A DNA stretch of 64,000 nt from Anisakis pegreffii. Its lineage: Eukaryota > Nematoda > Chromadorea > Rhabditida > Anisakidae. The notes beneath the pieces were generated by a model, which did not search any database, was not told where the DNA came from, and was given only the letters and a program-made list of their open reading frames with translations. This document shows, in pieces, positions 29,301 to 43,600 of the stretch (its first letter is position 1; every line of letters begins with the position of its first letter). Location of the stretch: positions 1-64,000 of the forward strand of contig JAPYMA010001613.1 of the NCBI GenBank assembly GCA_035041965.1, given 5' to 3'. A program made the position numbers and the translations under genes.

Positions 29301-29582
29301 ATATATTAATAATAATAATCATATAAATTGCATATCAGTGAGAGTTGTTGTGTGAGTAATGAATCAGTAGAGCATGTTTTATCTCGGAAACACATGGGTG
29401 TGTTTACAGTGCAGCTTTACAGCTCGTTGGTCAGTCTCAAAGAGCTTCTGAGATATTTTATATGCACAATGGTTGCGTACTCAATGGTCAGCTGCGTTTC
29501 ATATATATCTAAGAAATAAGTGTCCACATATACGCATAACTGATCAGAATAAAGCTTCATCTCTCATAAAGCATATTAATCT

Positions 29583-29583
<1 letters not shown>

Positions 29584-29668
<85 letters not shown>

Positions 29669-29693
29669 TATATCATTAATATGCTTTTCAACT
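29584..29693. repeat. TA dinucleotide microsatellite
   Basis: A nearly pure TA run of about 100 bp, interrupted once or twice by AATA. It lies in the LSD1 intron. Open frames on both strands here (alternating Ile-Tyr) are artefacts. Confidence 0.97.
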
Positions 29694-32600
29694 GGTGACG
29701 GTTATAATGGAAAAATGAAAATTGCATTATATTTATTGAGTTAATTGATGGGTAAATTGTAACACTGCAATCATAATTGCATTGAGCGTTTATAATTGAA
29801 CAGTTGCTAAAGATTGAGTGCCAGCACATTGCTATTAAGTTCACGTTGTCCTAGAATTAAGTTCACACAAAATGGATTGTCATTGTTATGCATTCATAAT
29901 TCACTCTAATGACTCTGGCATGACAGAATGCTGTTACAAGGATGTTTATTATATAGAATATGAATCTGAAGTGAATTTCGAAATTTCATTCCTCTTTAGC
30001 CTTGTCATGTTCTTCACGAAAACATGTGTGATTGCCTTGAGTGATTGCAATCAATCATTCAAGAAATTGCACCAGATTTTTTTTTCGACGAAAATATCAC
30101 TTAATTGCAAACACATTGAAAGATTTCCGTAAAAACTAAAAGCAAATGGAATTATCTTTGATAAATATCAAAATCTTCGAATTGTATTCAATGAATGCAC
30201 ATTCAGAATAACTTTGCAACAAATAATCGAAACTATCGACCGAATAGATCGAGACCAGTAATGATTTGTCGATTTTCAGTTTCCGAAAACGGAAACTCGG
30301 TAAGTTTTTAAATAAAAACTTGTTATTGAGGTTGACTGCATAAATCAGTGCACTTTAGCTGATTGCTTTTCAAATAGATTCAGGCTCTTGAATGTTTCTA
30401 TTTTTCATTCTGCATCCTAAATTTTTTGTGTTTTATAGGTTTCACTTTCGTCGAACGTTTACAGTAATGTTCAGAGATAAGCAGTGAATGTTTGAGATAT
30501 ATTTAGCGAATTTTTATTTCGATTTTCATATCAACACTTGTTTCGATTAGTTTTGGAAACAATTTTGGCAAGTGTAAAATTATATTCTGAACGCATCATA
30601 ATATTTTAGTTTACGTTATCAGGTGGAAAAATTTATACCGTGTGCAAAAATCAGAAAATGGGTGTTTTAGAATTTGAATGAAACAGGCAAAATTTTATGT
30701 GATATCTACGGGTGAAACTGAATGTGATGGTGATTTTTCATCGTAGGAAAATTTCGTAAAGTATGTGTTAGATATGAAGGTGTACATTATTTTGTCGACG
30801 TATGTTGTTTCAAAATAATACTGATATGATAATAGTAACAGTATAAGAATATTAGTAATAATATGATAAAATAAATGACAATAATGAATAGAAAAAAGTG
30901 AAATACAAGCTGTACATACATGTAAGTTGATGCACATCTAACTAATATAGGATAAAGTACTCTCACTCACCTTATTAATGCGTGATTATTCGTTTATAAT
31001 GTAAAGGCTGTATTGTTTCATCATGCGTAATGTACGCCTAATTATCTTTGAAGCGATCCCGTGTATCCTGCTCATATACCCATAAGCTTAAGCCTCTTTT
31101 AATACAAAATCAACACTACTCGTCCGTTTTAATTCTTCATTAACCTGTGTTCCTCTTGCATCGAGCACACACTTGTATGGGTTAACTTATAATGAAAATA
31201 ACTGTGTGTCTTCAATCAAAGATCGTAAAATTGTAAAAACTTGATTATCAGAAATATTGTGTGGCACAAAATTTTTTGTTCTCAGGTGTTGACGTGAATG
31301 AACCTCAGAAGGTTTGTGAGCCAAAAAATTTGAGTTTTTTGGCATCGAATCGATTGTTCACGTTTTATTGGTAAGGTAGCTAGATGGGATTAAAATATTC
31401 GAAAGTTATTCATTCATTCAATCAGTGGTGAGTGGAATGAATGGCTTTGAAGCGTTTCTAGCGATTCATCAAAACACTTCATTTTGAGCCATCTGCGATG
31501 AGGCATCACACTCAAATGCCACAACAAGTGTTTTTAAGGGTCTACCATCTGAACAAAAGCGTTAAGTGGATGTGCGGCATAATGAAGGGATGGATCACTT
31601 ATTTCCGGGGGAGTTTGATTCATTTGTTTTACATTAGTAACATTTCTTTTCATCTGTGATGATCGTTTGTTTATGGCAAAGAAATAAGATACTGTAATGC
31701 GTGCTCGTTGAATATAACCAATTCTGGCATTGCTTCAGTGAGGGGATGGATTTGTTTGTGTGATTTGTGGTTTGATGTTTACAGATTGAGAGACTATCTT
31801 CAGAAGCAGCATTCAGAGAGCAAATGTTGTTACTCTCTAGAAGCGTTTTTAAAACAAGTATTTCCATACTGAATCTTGATGAATTCACTTTTTGGCAGCG
31901 TAATGATGAAAACTGTTAATCTCATAGTCTCCAGCATAAAACCCTTATGTTTCTCTCGAATAGACTAGTTATTTTTGGATTGATTTTAGATTTGGATCGA
32001 ATGATTTTGGAATGGAGTCATTCCCTCCTTTTTCAGTTGTATGAATGTAAAAAACTTTTTTTTTCGTTTTGAAGCAAAAAAATGGAAAATAACATGGTGA
32101 TGTGATTGTTGAAAGATCACTAGTTCTCTGTAGATATGTAATTAGATCTGTATATTTAGCGTTTCAAGTGTTCATCGAGAAGATGATGGTGGATATTTGC
32201 TGAAGAGAGGATAACATATCGGTGTGATCGCCTCGTAAAAAAACTAATTCATCTGCCTGAAGTACTCTTCATATTGGCATTGAAGCTAGATTGGCGTTTC
32301 ACCGTATAGGTCATCAGCTACCGTAATCATTCCCACTGCCACCTGCGATCACCGAATGTAATAAAACGACACAACACAATTCAGTCATTTGTTCAGAAAT
32401 TCGAAAGTCGCATTAATTTGTGTCAAAATTTATGATAAAATATAGTTCAGGGTTTGAGTGCAGCCAGTGAATGCATGAACTGAAGCAGTAGTTGCGCTTG
32501 CTTGAAGTGTAATCTCATTTGTTTATGCAACTCTGTTCTGATTCTGATTAACCGTCTATTTTTGAACTCTTTTTTGAAATATTTCACTCATAATCAGTCA

Positions 32601-33284
32601 GTTTATTCAGAATGTGAAACACTTTCAGTTGTTTACTTATTATGTTATTTCGTTCTAACTTTGTAGTGTTCCATTTTATGTGTATAATCATGGAATATAT
32701 CATTTGTTTAGTGGTCATTGAGCGCTAATCGTTCACAAAATTTGCATACGAAATCGTTTACTATTGCCATTCATTTCCGTTTATCGTTCAGTTATGAAAA
32801 ACGACATATTAATATTTTAACCACCTGCTCTTAGTGTTAGTGACATTATATTATATGAGCTTTTCTATGCGATCTTTTGAGAGCACTCGACCTTCGACCT
32901 TCGTTACCTCTTCAAATGCTCTCTTTTACTCATTATCTTATTATCCATCTTTTCCTTGTCCCTCGTTTGAAAACACTTCAATTTTAGTTCTTCAAAACAT
33001 TTTGGAAAACGAAATGGTTTTTATTCGATTATTGAACTTCATTTTTATAGCACTTCATCAGTGTTTGAATTTTTCAAAAATTTATTAATCATTTCAAATA
33101 ATTCTTCATTCATCCACTCCTCAAAAAGGTTCAACAAATTAAGTCCTCTTTCCGCAAAAGCCGTTTTCATTATGAATACATGCTTTCTCAAGCTCATAGC
33201 GTCAGAACGACAGAATGCAGCCGAGACTCTGGACGTTTGATGTATGTATGTGATCTTTTAGAAATGTTATTTATCATGTTTCAG

Positions 33285-35573
33285 TTCGAAATGGTTTCGA
33301 TTCACTCACAACTGCATTGGCGAATGGTTTGAAAGTTGAGTTGGAGCAAGTTGTCGAGAAAATTGCTTATGTTGACGATGGTAGCTGTTTGCCTCTGAAC
33401 TACTGCTTTTCTTTCTCAGTGACCGACAAAAAAATCTGAGAATTTTTTGCAATTTTTTCGATTTCCAGTGTTAGATTTTAGCAGTTTTATGCCGAAAAAA
33501 AATTGATTATTCTTCTTCAGAGGTGAAAATTAAGTGCCGATATGGTGGTGAGGAATACATGTACAGAGCAGACGTTTGTCTATGTACACTACCGTTAGGA
33601 GTATTGAAGCATTCAGTTGAACATATCAACCAAGCTCCTATTTTCATACCTGCACTTCCGGTGTGGAAGATTAGAGCGATTCAGTCGCTTGGATTTGGGA
33701 ATCTCAACAAGGTGAATTCACGGTTATCTGTTAACCATTTTTAATTTACATTTTAGAATCGGAATGATTATCAGATTGTTTATTGTGATGAACGTTCGTT
33801 GTCTGTTCATTTGCTCGCGGAAATTATTTCGAAGAATTTTTTTGCAACCATTGCAATAATAATGCCCAATCAGTTAAAGAGTTTTCATGTAAATCGACTG
33901 ATCATGATGCACCATTTGAAACAGAAAACAAAAATTAACAAGTCGCAATGAAATTAAGAAACTGCAAAGCCTTGACCTTCCTTTACTGTAACTGCTCCCT
34001 TAATACAGGTGATCCTTATCTTCGAAAAGCCATTCTGGAATCAACTTCAAGCATTCGGTCATACGTCTGAAAGCAGGTGGGTATTCATACTGCATTCGCT
34101 CAATTAAAAGTTTATTTAGATTATAGCATTGATATCTTCAGATAGATTCTTTGGCATTGTCTTCCATGAGACATGACGATATTAATGTGTGTAGTTGTTG
34201 TTCAATGCTTTCTGATGGATAAGTTTGCAGCGCGAGGAACTGCTCATTTCGAGCAAATTCTATGCAATGTTTATCGACATTTATTAATACTCAGTTTCAG
34301 TTTGTCTCGTGGCGAATTCTATATTTTCTATCCGGTATGCGATATGCCAGTGTTAATCGCCATGATGGCTGGTGAAGGTGCTTCAGTGACTGAAACTCTT
34401 CCAGATGAGATTATTCTGAGCAAAGCCATGAAAATTCTTTCATCCATTTTTGGAGCATCATGTCCTAAGGAGGTGTTTTTTTCATTTATAATCGAGTATT
34501 TCATATTATCGTCGTTTTTATTTTCAACTGTTTTATAGAACAAAAAAGTTTTTTTTCGTTATTGTAAACTAATTTCATAAGGAGCTCATATGAATGAAAC
34601 TTATATGAACTTATGAAACTTATATGAATCAATTCTTAATGTTGATTTCAATTCTTAATGATTTTCAATTCTTTTCATTCTTAAAAAATTTTCTTCAGCC
34701 AATCGATTCTGTAATCACGAAATGGCAGTCGGATTTATTCGCGCGTGGTTGCTATAGTTATATTTCGCCAAAATCATCGGGTTGATCTTATTTTCTCAAC
34801 AACTTATTTTCAGAATTTCGTAAACATAGTAATGCTAATTAATTGACCAAGTGTAATTGATCAAGGTGATCGATAAGATCACTTCAGTTCGAATTTATTT
34901 TTAAAGAATGGGCTTAGACCATAATCAAAAACTCATGCTTCAAAGTATGACCACTTCAAAATACCAAATATTTTTCTCGACTAAAGCAAATTTACGAATA
35001 TTCCAGCGAATGACTATGGAAAACGGTCAGATTACTGTCCCATCGCTATTTGTACAAAGGAGCTACATGGGATCCATTATGATGATATGAGAAAAAATAT
35101 TTTGACAGCTTCTATTGCAATAAAATAATTGCTTTCACTAAATGATAGTTTGCCATTGTGTTATGACAATGTTTTGCAATTCAGGCGATACATATGATCA
35201 ACTGGCTGCACCCGTTTATAGTAAATGTGGCGAACCAAAAATTTTCTTCGCTGGAGAGCATACAAATCGTAACTATCCTGCATCGGTAATGAAATTTGTT
35301 GTTGAATGAGATGCGTTGCAGTGCTTTTCGTCGACAAAAGCTTTTCCTTGCAATTGTTTATGTCGTTTTTTTTCAACGAGATTAGGTTTTCGCATATGGA
35401 GTAATACTATGACGTTAAATGGATGCAGAATTGAACAATAACACTTGTAGGTACACGGCGCGTTGCTGTCGGGTTTACGCGAGGCTGGACGTATTGCTGA
35501 TGAACTTATCGGTTGTCCGTATAGTCCATTCTATTGCAAAGATGAGTTAGTTGCATCCACCTCGCATGAATGA
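33285..35573 (+). CDS. lsd-1: LSD1/KDM1A-type histone demethylase, C-terminal exons to stop
   Basis: Exons 33285-33380, 33521-33711, 34009-34076, 34301-34472, 34699-34780, 35185-35285 and 35451-35573 join in consistent phase and end in TGA. They encode the C-terminal half of the amine-oxidase domain. Visible landmarks are VCLCTLPLGVLK; LGFGNLNK, whose lysine corresponds to the active-site Lys661 of human LSD1; AMMAGEGA; ARGCYSYISPKSSG; FFAGEHTNRNYPAS; and VHGALLSGLREAGRIADEL. With the exon at 1-141 this makes about 323 C-terminal residues. The key lysine and the FAD-binding C-terminal block are intact, so an active enzyme is expected. Splicing 34076 straight to 34301 preserves the human spacing between FGH and SRGE. 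The gene converges on ccb-1, about 2.1 kb downstream. Confidence 0.92.
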
Positions 35574-37655
35574 ATATGATTATTGGTGTGTTTTGATGAT
35601 TCATTGAAATAGCACTTGTTTTTCATTATTGTTCTCAGTGGTCATCTAAAAATGCCTCTTAATTGTTGCACTGTACAAATGTAGCATCATCAACAGTGCT
35701 ATCAGTAAAAAGAACTCCTGTTGAAAGCTCAATGTTTTTAAATCCATTCCGAGTTGTATCGGTAAAATCTCAATTTCGACACATTCAGTTTCATGGTCAA
35801 CTCTCGATTGCGTCTCTCAATTTTCTATCAGCTTTTGTTTTTAACCAGTAATTCATTCGTCATTCTTTCAGATGCATAAATATTCTTGAACAGTGCATCT
35901 GTGCAATGCATAGACTTATTTATAAACAGTAATTGTCGTTCGTTATAATTTTTAACATCATTTTAATGCGTCGTTCAATTTTCTTTTCAATATTTTTGTG
36001 TCACAGTACTTCACATCGATGTTTTTACTGTAGTTTCACATCGAATCTCTGGAAATTGCACTGTTTTATATTTTTAATCGCTGCTAAATAATCTTTGCCT
36101 GTTGGCTTAATATTCTTGTATTATTGATATCAATTGAGGATTGCAGTATTTTATAAGCAAGTCATGTTGAGTGCTTTTTTGTTTTGTTTTCTGTTTTATT
36201 CTTGGTCTTTTTTCATTGCTAATTTCTTCATCAAAATTTCCAGCATAAGTTGACTGTTCACTCCTGTATTGGTTGCTTTAGTGAACGGTCATTGTATTTT
36301 TGTTCAGTTTTCTGAATTATCATATTAATTGCTAGTATCATTGTTGCTTTTTTAATGTTTTGATCTCGTTTACTTGATTATTTATTCGTTCTTTTGCCTT
36401 ATTTGTTGTAACTAGTGTTTGTCGGGGGCAATTTTTTGACCGGCGGAGGAGAGCTCTTCGGGGAGCAAAGTGGAAGGGGAGGGGGACTCCGACAAAAAGT
36501 GGGGGAGCAAGATTGTCAGAAACACTAGTTGTAACTGTTTAGTAACTCAACTGAATCCACTAACTCATCAAAAAAAACTTGTACTGATTACAAAACATTC
36601 ATTCATTTTTGCAATTAATACACTTGTACCGATCAAGTTCTTATAGTTTTTACGGATTTTGCCGTTTAATTCATTATAGTTTTTTATTTCTACTTTTATT
36701 TCATCATCTGTTATCAACCATTCAATTTCTACATATGATAATAAAATCGAGCTGAATATTCAGTTGAGTTTGACGTATGTGTGAGTCGGTATATGGCTTG
36801 CCAACTTTCGAATCGCAGTCTCACTTCAGTAAGGCACAATTGCCTGTGAAAGGAAGTGCATGTATCTTGGGTGGTCCAGCATCATATTTATGAAATCGAA
36901 CAAATGAATACAGATCAGAACGAATTTCTCGATGAGATGATTTTTTTACATCAAACAGTCTTACTTATTTTAGATAAGCATATATAATCAGGTCTTTGAA
37001 TTTGAAATTTCAACTCGGAACAGATCTTCATAAGTGCTTCTCTTCAGATTAACATTGCATTAATGGTTTTAGCGTTAAGCGGTTAGACAGACGTTAACCT
37101 AAATCATTACTCTAAAAGCATACGTTCCTTTTTCAAGAAGGCAAAACATACATGTGCATCAAGTTGGAAATGTCTCTCACAATTAGCTGAGTGCATGAGA
37201 AATTCAGGAATAAGGTATGCATTAAAACAAAACAAAGTAACAATCATAGGATGTAACCGAATTAGTCGATAATCTTGCTTTATTACTGCGTCGATAATTT
37301 TGCTTTACTTATTATGAATGAGTACAAATACAACATCAATCGAGGAATCAGCTAGCTACGATAGACGTTTTAGTGAGGATAAATGCTAAAAAGTTGAAAT
37401 TAAATAACATCGAACGATGCTTAAAATGAATGAGCGAGTGTAACAGTGCTGCTCCTTGCTAAGCACATCAATCATTTATCAATGAGATATTTCAATGATT
37501 CGTTCAGACTGGATATGGTTTTCAGTTCACAATTGACAAGTGAAAGCATTGATTATTGAGCAAAGTTGATTGACTTCGTTATTAAACTAGAAAATATTCT
37601 GTATATGATACAGTCTATGGTTGTACGTGTGCATGTATGAAAGCAGTAATAATGC
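35574..37655. other. Intergenic region between convergent lsd-1 and ccb-1
   Basis: This should hold the two 3' UTRs. The only structured feature seen is the miniature transposon at 36405-36535. A spliceable open stretch at 35685-35761 was considered as an alternative lsd-1 exon but is not supported. Confidence 0.6.
36405..36535. mobile_element. G-rich miniature hAT-like element (copy 3) with perfect 8-bp target duplication
   Basis: GTTGTAAC at 36405-36412 is repeated exactly at 36528-36535. The enclosed 115 bp begins TAGTGTTTGTCGGGGG and ends, on the other strand, TAGTGTTTCTGACAATC. The interior is G-rich on one strand (GGGGA runs, CGGCGGAGG). The 8-bp duplication and TAGTG...CACTA ends place it with hAT-type non-autonomous elements. 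It carries no coding sequence. Confidence 0.85.
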
Positions 37656-40600
37656 TTAATATCGATATCCAGGCCGTGTATCATATGAAGTAGCTCCATT
37701 CGGACGAAAATCCTCTTCGTCGTACTCATCAAAGCCTTGTTGATCCTGTCGATAGCGTTGTGCACCAGGCGGTACCAATGAAGGCACACCCATACGGGCC
37801 ACTCCAGCCTGTGGCTGTATTGTATCGTCGTATGGTGATGCACTTGCTTGCATACCGTAAAGAGACGAAGAACTCGCATTCGAAGGCTGAAAATTGCTGA
37901 TCACCTCACTACTTTTGCTCAATCGTTCGTTCACCAGTTCAAATTCCCTGTATTTGCTAACCGGAGGAAGATTGATTGTCGGCACACATTGGGAGGTGTT
38001 TCTAGTATTTTGCATACCTATGCTGCTTGCCCCCATTGGCAGATTCGCGTTTGGAACTTGTCCTTGATTCAGTCCTGTAAATTGAATAATTCTGGCAATC
38101 AGCTTATCGCTAGTGCCTTATTTACCAAAGCAATATTCCTACAGACGCACCTTGCATCATTTGAGCTGGTGTAAAAAGTGTCGATGGTCCACGGTTCTCC
38201 ATCGGGTTTCGTTTGATTCTGGGTGGTGACTTAACGGGTGGATGCGTTGCTCGCCAATACGATTCCAAGTAATCAGCCAGATGCTCGCATGCATCTTCCA
38301 GTTGATTTTCATCCAGCAAAACATCAAACATTTCCTGAAACGTTTTTTAAATTGACTACATTATCAGTTCGATATTTGCAATTTGGGCATAAAATGTTAG
38401 AAGGATGGAAAATGAATGCATTCACTGAAGATGATATACTTGGCAACAGCTGAAAAAATGCTTAAAAAATAAACATTTTCGGAGGAAACAGCGACTGAGA
38501 GTGCAGTATTGCGCAATGTTTATCGCTCATTATGCTATGGAGTATGAGCAGTTCAATCGATCAGAGAGCTCATATGATATTGACGTCGATTTTCTTGCAA
38601 AATTCTGTTTGAAAAAGCTTCGCGTTGAAAAAATGATTTCATGAATGAAATTTTCGTGAGATTGAAGTTCATCGGTAAATTGCAGTCAATGAGCAACAGT
38701 ATCTCTACAAAAACAGTCGTCTGCTCGTGCTTGTGGAGAAGTACAAAGAAATTCGAAACGAACTGGAGGGCATTGGGCAAGCTTTTCAGCGGCCACCATT
38801 TGAACATTCATATTCCTCGTTTGCGACTTATTTCTCGACTTGATTAACCTTTGTAGCACCTAGAATATATGATTGCGTATCTCACACAAATATCAACTGA
38901 CTGATGCACCGACAGATGGAAGAGTTGTATAAAAACGGTTACGGTAAACAAATAATGTCGTTAAAGCCTTGAAAGGAATGATGTAACAGCTGTTATGCTT
39001 TTTTCCACGGCAGAAAAAAGTGCGCCAGTTGGAAAAAATCGTTGATGCTAGAAGGATGTAAGTGAAAACTCAGTTCAGATAACAAATTAAACTGCATATG
39101 TAGTTATGAACCTTAGGAGAACTTATTTTTATGTACACGTGAATGGGAGCAAGCGAAGTTTTAGCGAGTTGAGATGGATGATTGATGGTATCACAGTCGA
39201 GCACAACAAGTTGCATTGAACGTGCTAACTCGAAAATCCGCTCAACTTCACTTTGAATCTCAGCTGAAAAATAGAAATCAAACTGCAGTTTCTGCTTTGT
39301 ATGAGTAAGGATTTGTTGTGCTCCTCTCTAAAGGATCAAATAAGTCGCAGTTTTGTTTTTCGGTAAGACTCTTGAATAGTCGACAATCTTTTAGGGTGAT
39401 ATTTGTGATGCGAAAATTTCACGAACCGAGGCTGTTGCTTGTCCTTGAATTGGCTCGTTCCATAGTGGCTCTTTTTGAGGGATTATTCAGCAGAGTACGT
39501 TTGGCTAGAGAAATGTCTGCAGTAACCCTTGTTATTATTATTCTGAAAAATCGTATTGCTCATTGACGTCTCATTACATTCAGCCAAAGAAATGAATCTG
39601 ATAAATTCAGTCACGTTCACCTTCCTTCGAAACGATGTTTGAGATAATCGAAGACAGCTTTTTGCATCATATCAGTAACGTCATATCCTTTCAGTGAGGG
39701 ACCAACAATCACCACTGGTCGCATCGAAGGCACAACATCATAGGGTGGCACATTTTCTTGCTGAATTTCACTTCTGTTTTGACGTTTCATTCACTCACGC
39801 AGCATTGAATCTCGTTACAGTTTACGAAGCGTGAATGCGACAATGCTGATCCATAACTGCTTGTTTCTAACTAGCATCTTGTTGAGAAATAGCTAAACTA
39901 ACGATACAACCAAAAACTGCATTGTTTACGTGCAAAATTGGTCGAAGAATTTTCACTCCCATATTTACTGCATGCGAATTCGTTCTGCTCTCAGAAATGT
40001 CAATGAAAACCGAGAAAAAGAACTTCGAATGATCGTTTACGAGCATCAAGTTTACCTACTTATCATTGTAATAAAAAATTTGTAAACGAGACTTACTTCG
40101 GACAGAATGCAAAAGAATCGAAACAAAACGAACCTTCTTAAACATCAGCTTCTTTTTCTCTTTTACGGGTGGTGGTGTAGTCACCAAGTCAGTGATCTTT
40201 CTTCCATGTCCATAATCTTCCTCATCTAATTCACCACCTGATTTTTTTCAGATAATATTGAAGCAAAATAAGTGGTTAATATTTTTGAGTGATGTATTCG
40301 ATCAAAAGTGAAGCAAAACAATTTGCATTCAATTCATTTTATTTATTCTCCTTCAAAAAACGCAATTGATGTGACGCTATTGACCTATTGATGTGATCAG
40401 TTAACGAAACCTCATAAATGGATTGATCAATTCAGTATCAAGTTTGATACAGAATCGATCAAAAAAGTTATTTTCATTCAATACCAGAGAAGAAGGAAGT
40501 TACGGATTCTTGAAGACGCAGTATTCATATTTTGGAAAATAAAGAGATCAACAAAACGATGGAAACGCCAAGTGAAAAACCTGGCGTGGGTGGTGTGGAA

Positions 40601-43600
40601 CCCCTTGAGCCACTTCTTGGCATCATATCATCTAAAGCACCAAGATTCGTTGCACTCGATGATTGCTTACTGCAAATGAATTGTACATTTCTCACGCTAT
40701 CGCTATCCAAATAAATAATTATATGCTAATTTAGTGATTAAAAACTGAAAGCTTTCATCCGAAAGCTTTTGAATTTTGAATTATACAACGGATAAATCAC
40801 TTCGTTTATTACCCGGCAAGTTTGAATTTCACAAAGAAAATACCACGATTGTTTAGAGAAAAAAAAGGTCAGCTCACTTACAATTTGGACCCTTTGGCCG
40901 TCTGTTGCCTGATATTTTCAAGTTTGACTGGAGAGGGAATAAAGCCAAGATCATGACCCTCTTTCACAAGTCTACCAATCCACCAGTCGTTGTTGTATTT
41001 CTGAAAGAAAAAATGTTTAGCTGGAAGGAAATTATTTTTGAATTTGATAAGAAATGAGAAGGAGATAAGCTAAATCAAATACCAATGAGAAAGAGAAACA
41101 GATCGAGTAAAAGAAATTACTTCTTTAATATGCAAAAAATCTTTAACTTTGAACGATACCGCACAACCGTGAACTGGTGAATCGTCATCAATTGAACCGT
41201 CGAATTCGACATTCGTGCATACCGCGAAAGCAACCGGTTTGTACTGGAATAATGAAGATTAAATTCGATTTATTTCCTCAGCACCTACCTTTTATAATCA
41301 TGGTCAATGTCTATAAACCTCACGTGCATATGCTTTTCATTACATATTTCAAATCTTATCTCATTTTGATTTCATAATGAAAGGATATTTGACGCCAAAT
41401 GTTTGCTGATTATTTCTATCAGATGAGTTATGAGAAATTCTATTCGAACCAGTGATGAGCATCACTGGAAAACAAATCTAAGACAGCGACAGTGAGTTGC
41501 CAGATCAACTCAATGAGATGTGACCATAGAACGACAACGAATAACATCAGCAATTTTACAACTCTGCTCATAGAAATGTATTGCGAAGACTGGAGAATGA
41601 TAACAAGACGCGCTCATGAGACTATCTCAACGAATTCAGAAAACACCTTTGCCCTTTCGAGCTGCAAAGCAGCAGAACGCTCTGCGTCCCGTCTTAACGT
41701 TTCGCGGTTTCCTTCATCCATATCGAAGTCGCTTTCATGATGACTGTAATTAGAATCGCCACTCCCCTGTAAAACAAATTGAGCGTATAATATAATAGTT
41801 TACAGATTGCCGGACTGTCCGATTTTTTGGAATACGATGTAAATATATTGGCATAGTCTATGACAGATGCGATATGCAGGCAATTATTGACTTGCGGTCT
41901 CTCTACGGCTAATCGCAGTCAAAAGTAGGCGAATATGTGTATGTAATTTTTTTAAGTAACGCTAAGAAGGAAGATGCGTTAACATAAAGTTTTTGGCAAA
42001 CGAAAATGGATAAGTAAAAAATATTTGCTTGGCGATCTCATTTAATGCTTGATGCGAAGAAGAAATCGATTAACAATTCAAAATCTTCGACGAAGTTTAT
42101 GAGCACACATTGAGACCGCTTCATGGTGCTGCTTTATCATTGTAGTTGAACTATTCCGTTTTCATTTGTAAAACACGTTTACCGTACACATATCCTGGGG
42201 AAGGTGCAATATGACGGGCGATGAGAGGGGGGAGGAAAAGCTGACGTTACTTACTGAACTGATATACATGATATACCATATTTCCTTGAATAATCCACCT
42301 TAAACCACTTCTTCAATAGGTCATCAAAGGATTAACGCATGTCTATGTAATATATTATAACGATCACTTCTTCATTCATTTATTTCGTTTACAACTCACT
42401 TCCTCACCGTCAATGAGCTGCCTCAATGCTAATCAGTAATAAAACCTCAAAACTGTTGATTGAGATTTTGAAATTTAGCACAAATTGTTGAAATTTAGTA
42501 CAAAACAAACAAATGAGACAGACTCACTTTGAAAACCAAACGCCTACATTACGAGAATGAAATATGCTTCAAAAACTGAATGAATGAGATTAAAGAACAA
42601 ATTATATGGCTATACTGTTCACTGAAATAAAAAAATATTTGATAAGTTTGCTCATCTATGTATACTATACTATGCTAAAAGCAATCTTCCGGAAAGTATC
42701 AATTTGTAGTCACCAAAATAGGATATGAATGCACCACTGATTTTGATGTGATAATAATTTGGAGTGAGAATGCGCTCACTTCGAAAATGTATAATACATG
42801 CCATCTCACAGCTTGCTTGCGATATGAATTTTTCACGTAGAATCAAATATGGAGCAGAAATGAAGCATTTAAAATATGCAAAATACATTTATGAAGTTGC
42901 ACATTTAGTTGAGTATGAACCGCAACTTTCGCAAGTGTCGACCGATGAATGAAATAGATATAAAATGGGCGAAAAGAATAATTTTTAAAAAATAAAGTTC
43001 GATAACTAAGGAAGTTTCAAGAGCGAAAAGAGAGTTGCGTTTCATTGTGTGCTCGATGGCTATCATTAATAGCAGACGATGAGTTGTATTCAGTGTGAGT
43101 AAAGAAGAACGAAGGAACACGTCTGAATGCAAGAGAGAATATTTGCGTGATCACAACTGGAACGTATGAAGCAGTTGCAAAAGTGTGCACTTAACCGACT
43201 GACAAAGCATGAATGCAAGGATCAAGCACAAACAAGCCAAGCAGTAATAATCCCAACGGATCAACCAACCACCATTAGACTTTCTTGTTGGATTGCCCTA
43301 ACTCACACGCACACATACATATTATATGACATGCTTCATTCACAATTCACTCGAATTTTGAACATTATTATTAACATACTCTATTATTCCATAAAGAAAG
43401 CAGCTATTTCCGAAACACACACGACTACCACCAACAACAATAATAACAATTCAATTATAATGACAAATTACTATTTAACCCAACTATCCGTTTCCCTCAG
43501 TTTTTCACGAAGGTGAGCAGTTGAAGAGTGACATTTGTAGATTTCAAGTCTTAAATGAGTTACCGTTTGGTGAAGCGTTTCATTCATGTTTAGAGCTAAA

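Larger units (their letters stand above)
142..33284 (+). other. 33-kb intron of the LSD1 gene
   Basis: The donor GGTAAGTC at 142 and the acceptor TTTCAG ending at 33284 bound this intron. Both ends are phase 1, and joining them gives GPHCM-VRNGF, which lines up without gap with the corresponding human LSD1 segment. On the opposite strand the intron contains the whole Toll gene (3205-14046). The stretch 142-3204 shows a foldback repeat at 2230-2482 and otherwise nothing I can call. Between 14047 and 33284 there are microsatellites, one miniature transposon and a weak exon candidate, but no gene that I could confirm in either strand. Confidence 0.75.

Noticed and set aside
29557..29844. Open frames with alternating Ile-Tyr on both strands
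   Set aside because: They are translations of the TA microsatellite.
34146..34172. Extra LSD1 exon reading RFFGIVFHET after an in-phase acceptor
   Set aside because: It hits a stop at once and has no GT donor in the needed phase. Joining 34076 directly to 34301 gives the human spacing between FGH and SRGE without it.
35685..35761. Possible alternative 3' exon of LSD1 (SSTVLSVKRTPVESSMF)
   Set aside because: It has a decent acceptor and donor, but using it would require cutting the last exon at an odd site, and there is no homology to support it.
41448..41472. Short palindrome CCAGTGATG-AG-CATCACTGG resembling paired hAT ends
   Set aside because: Only 9-bp arms with nothing between them and no target duplication; too short to call an element.
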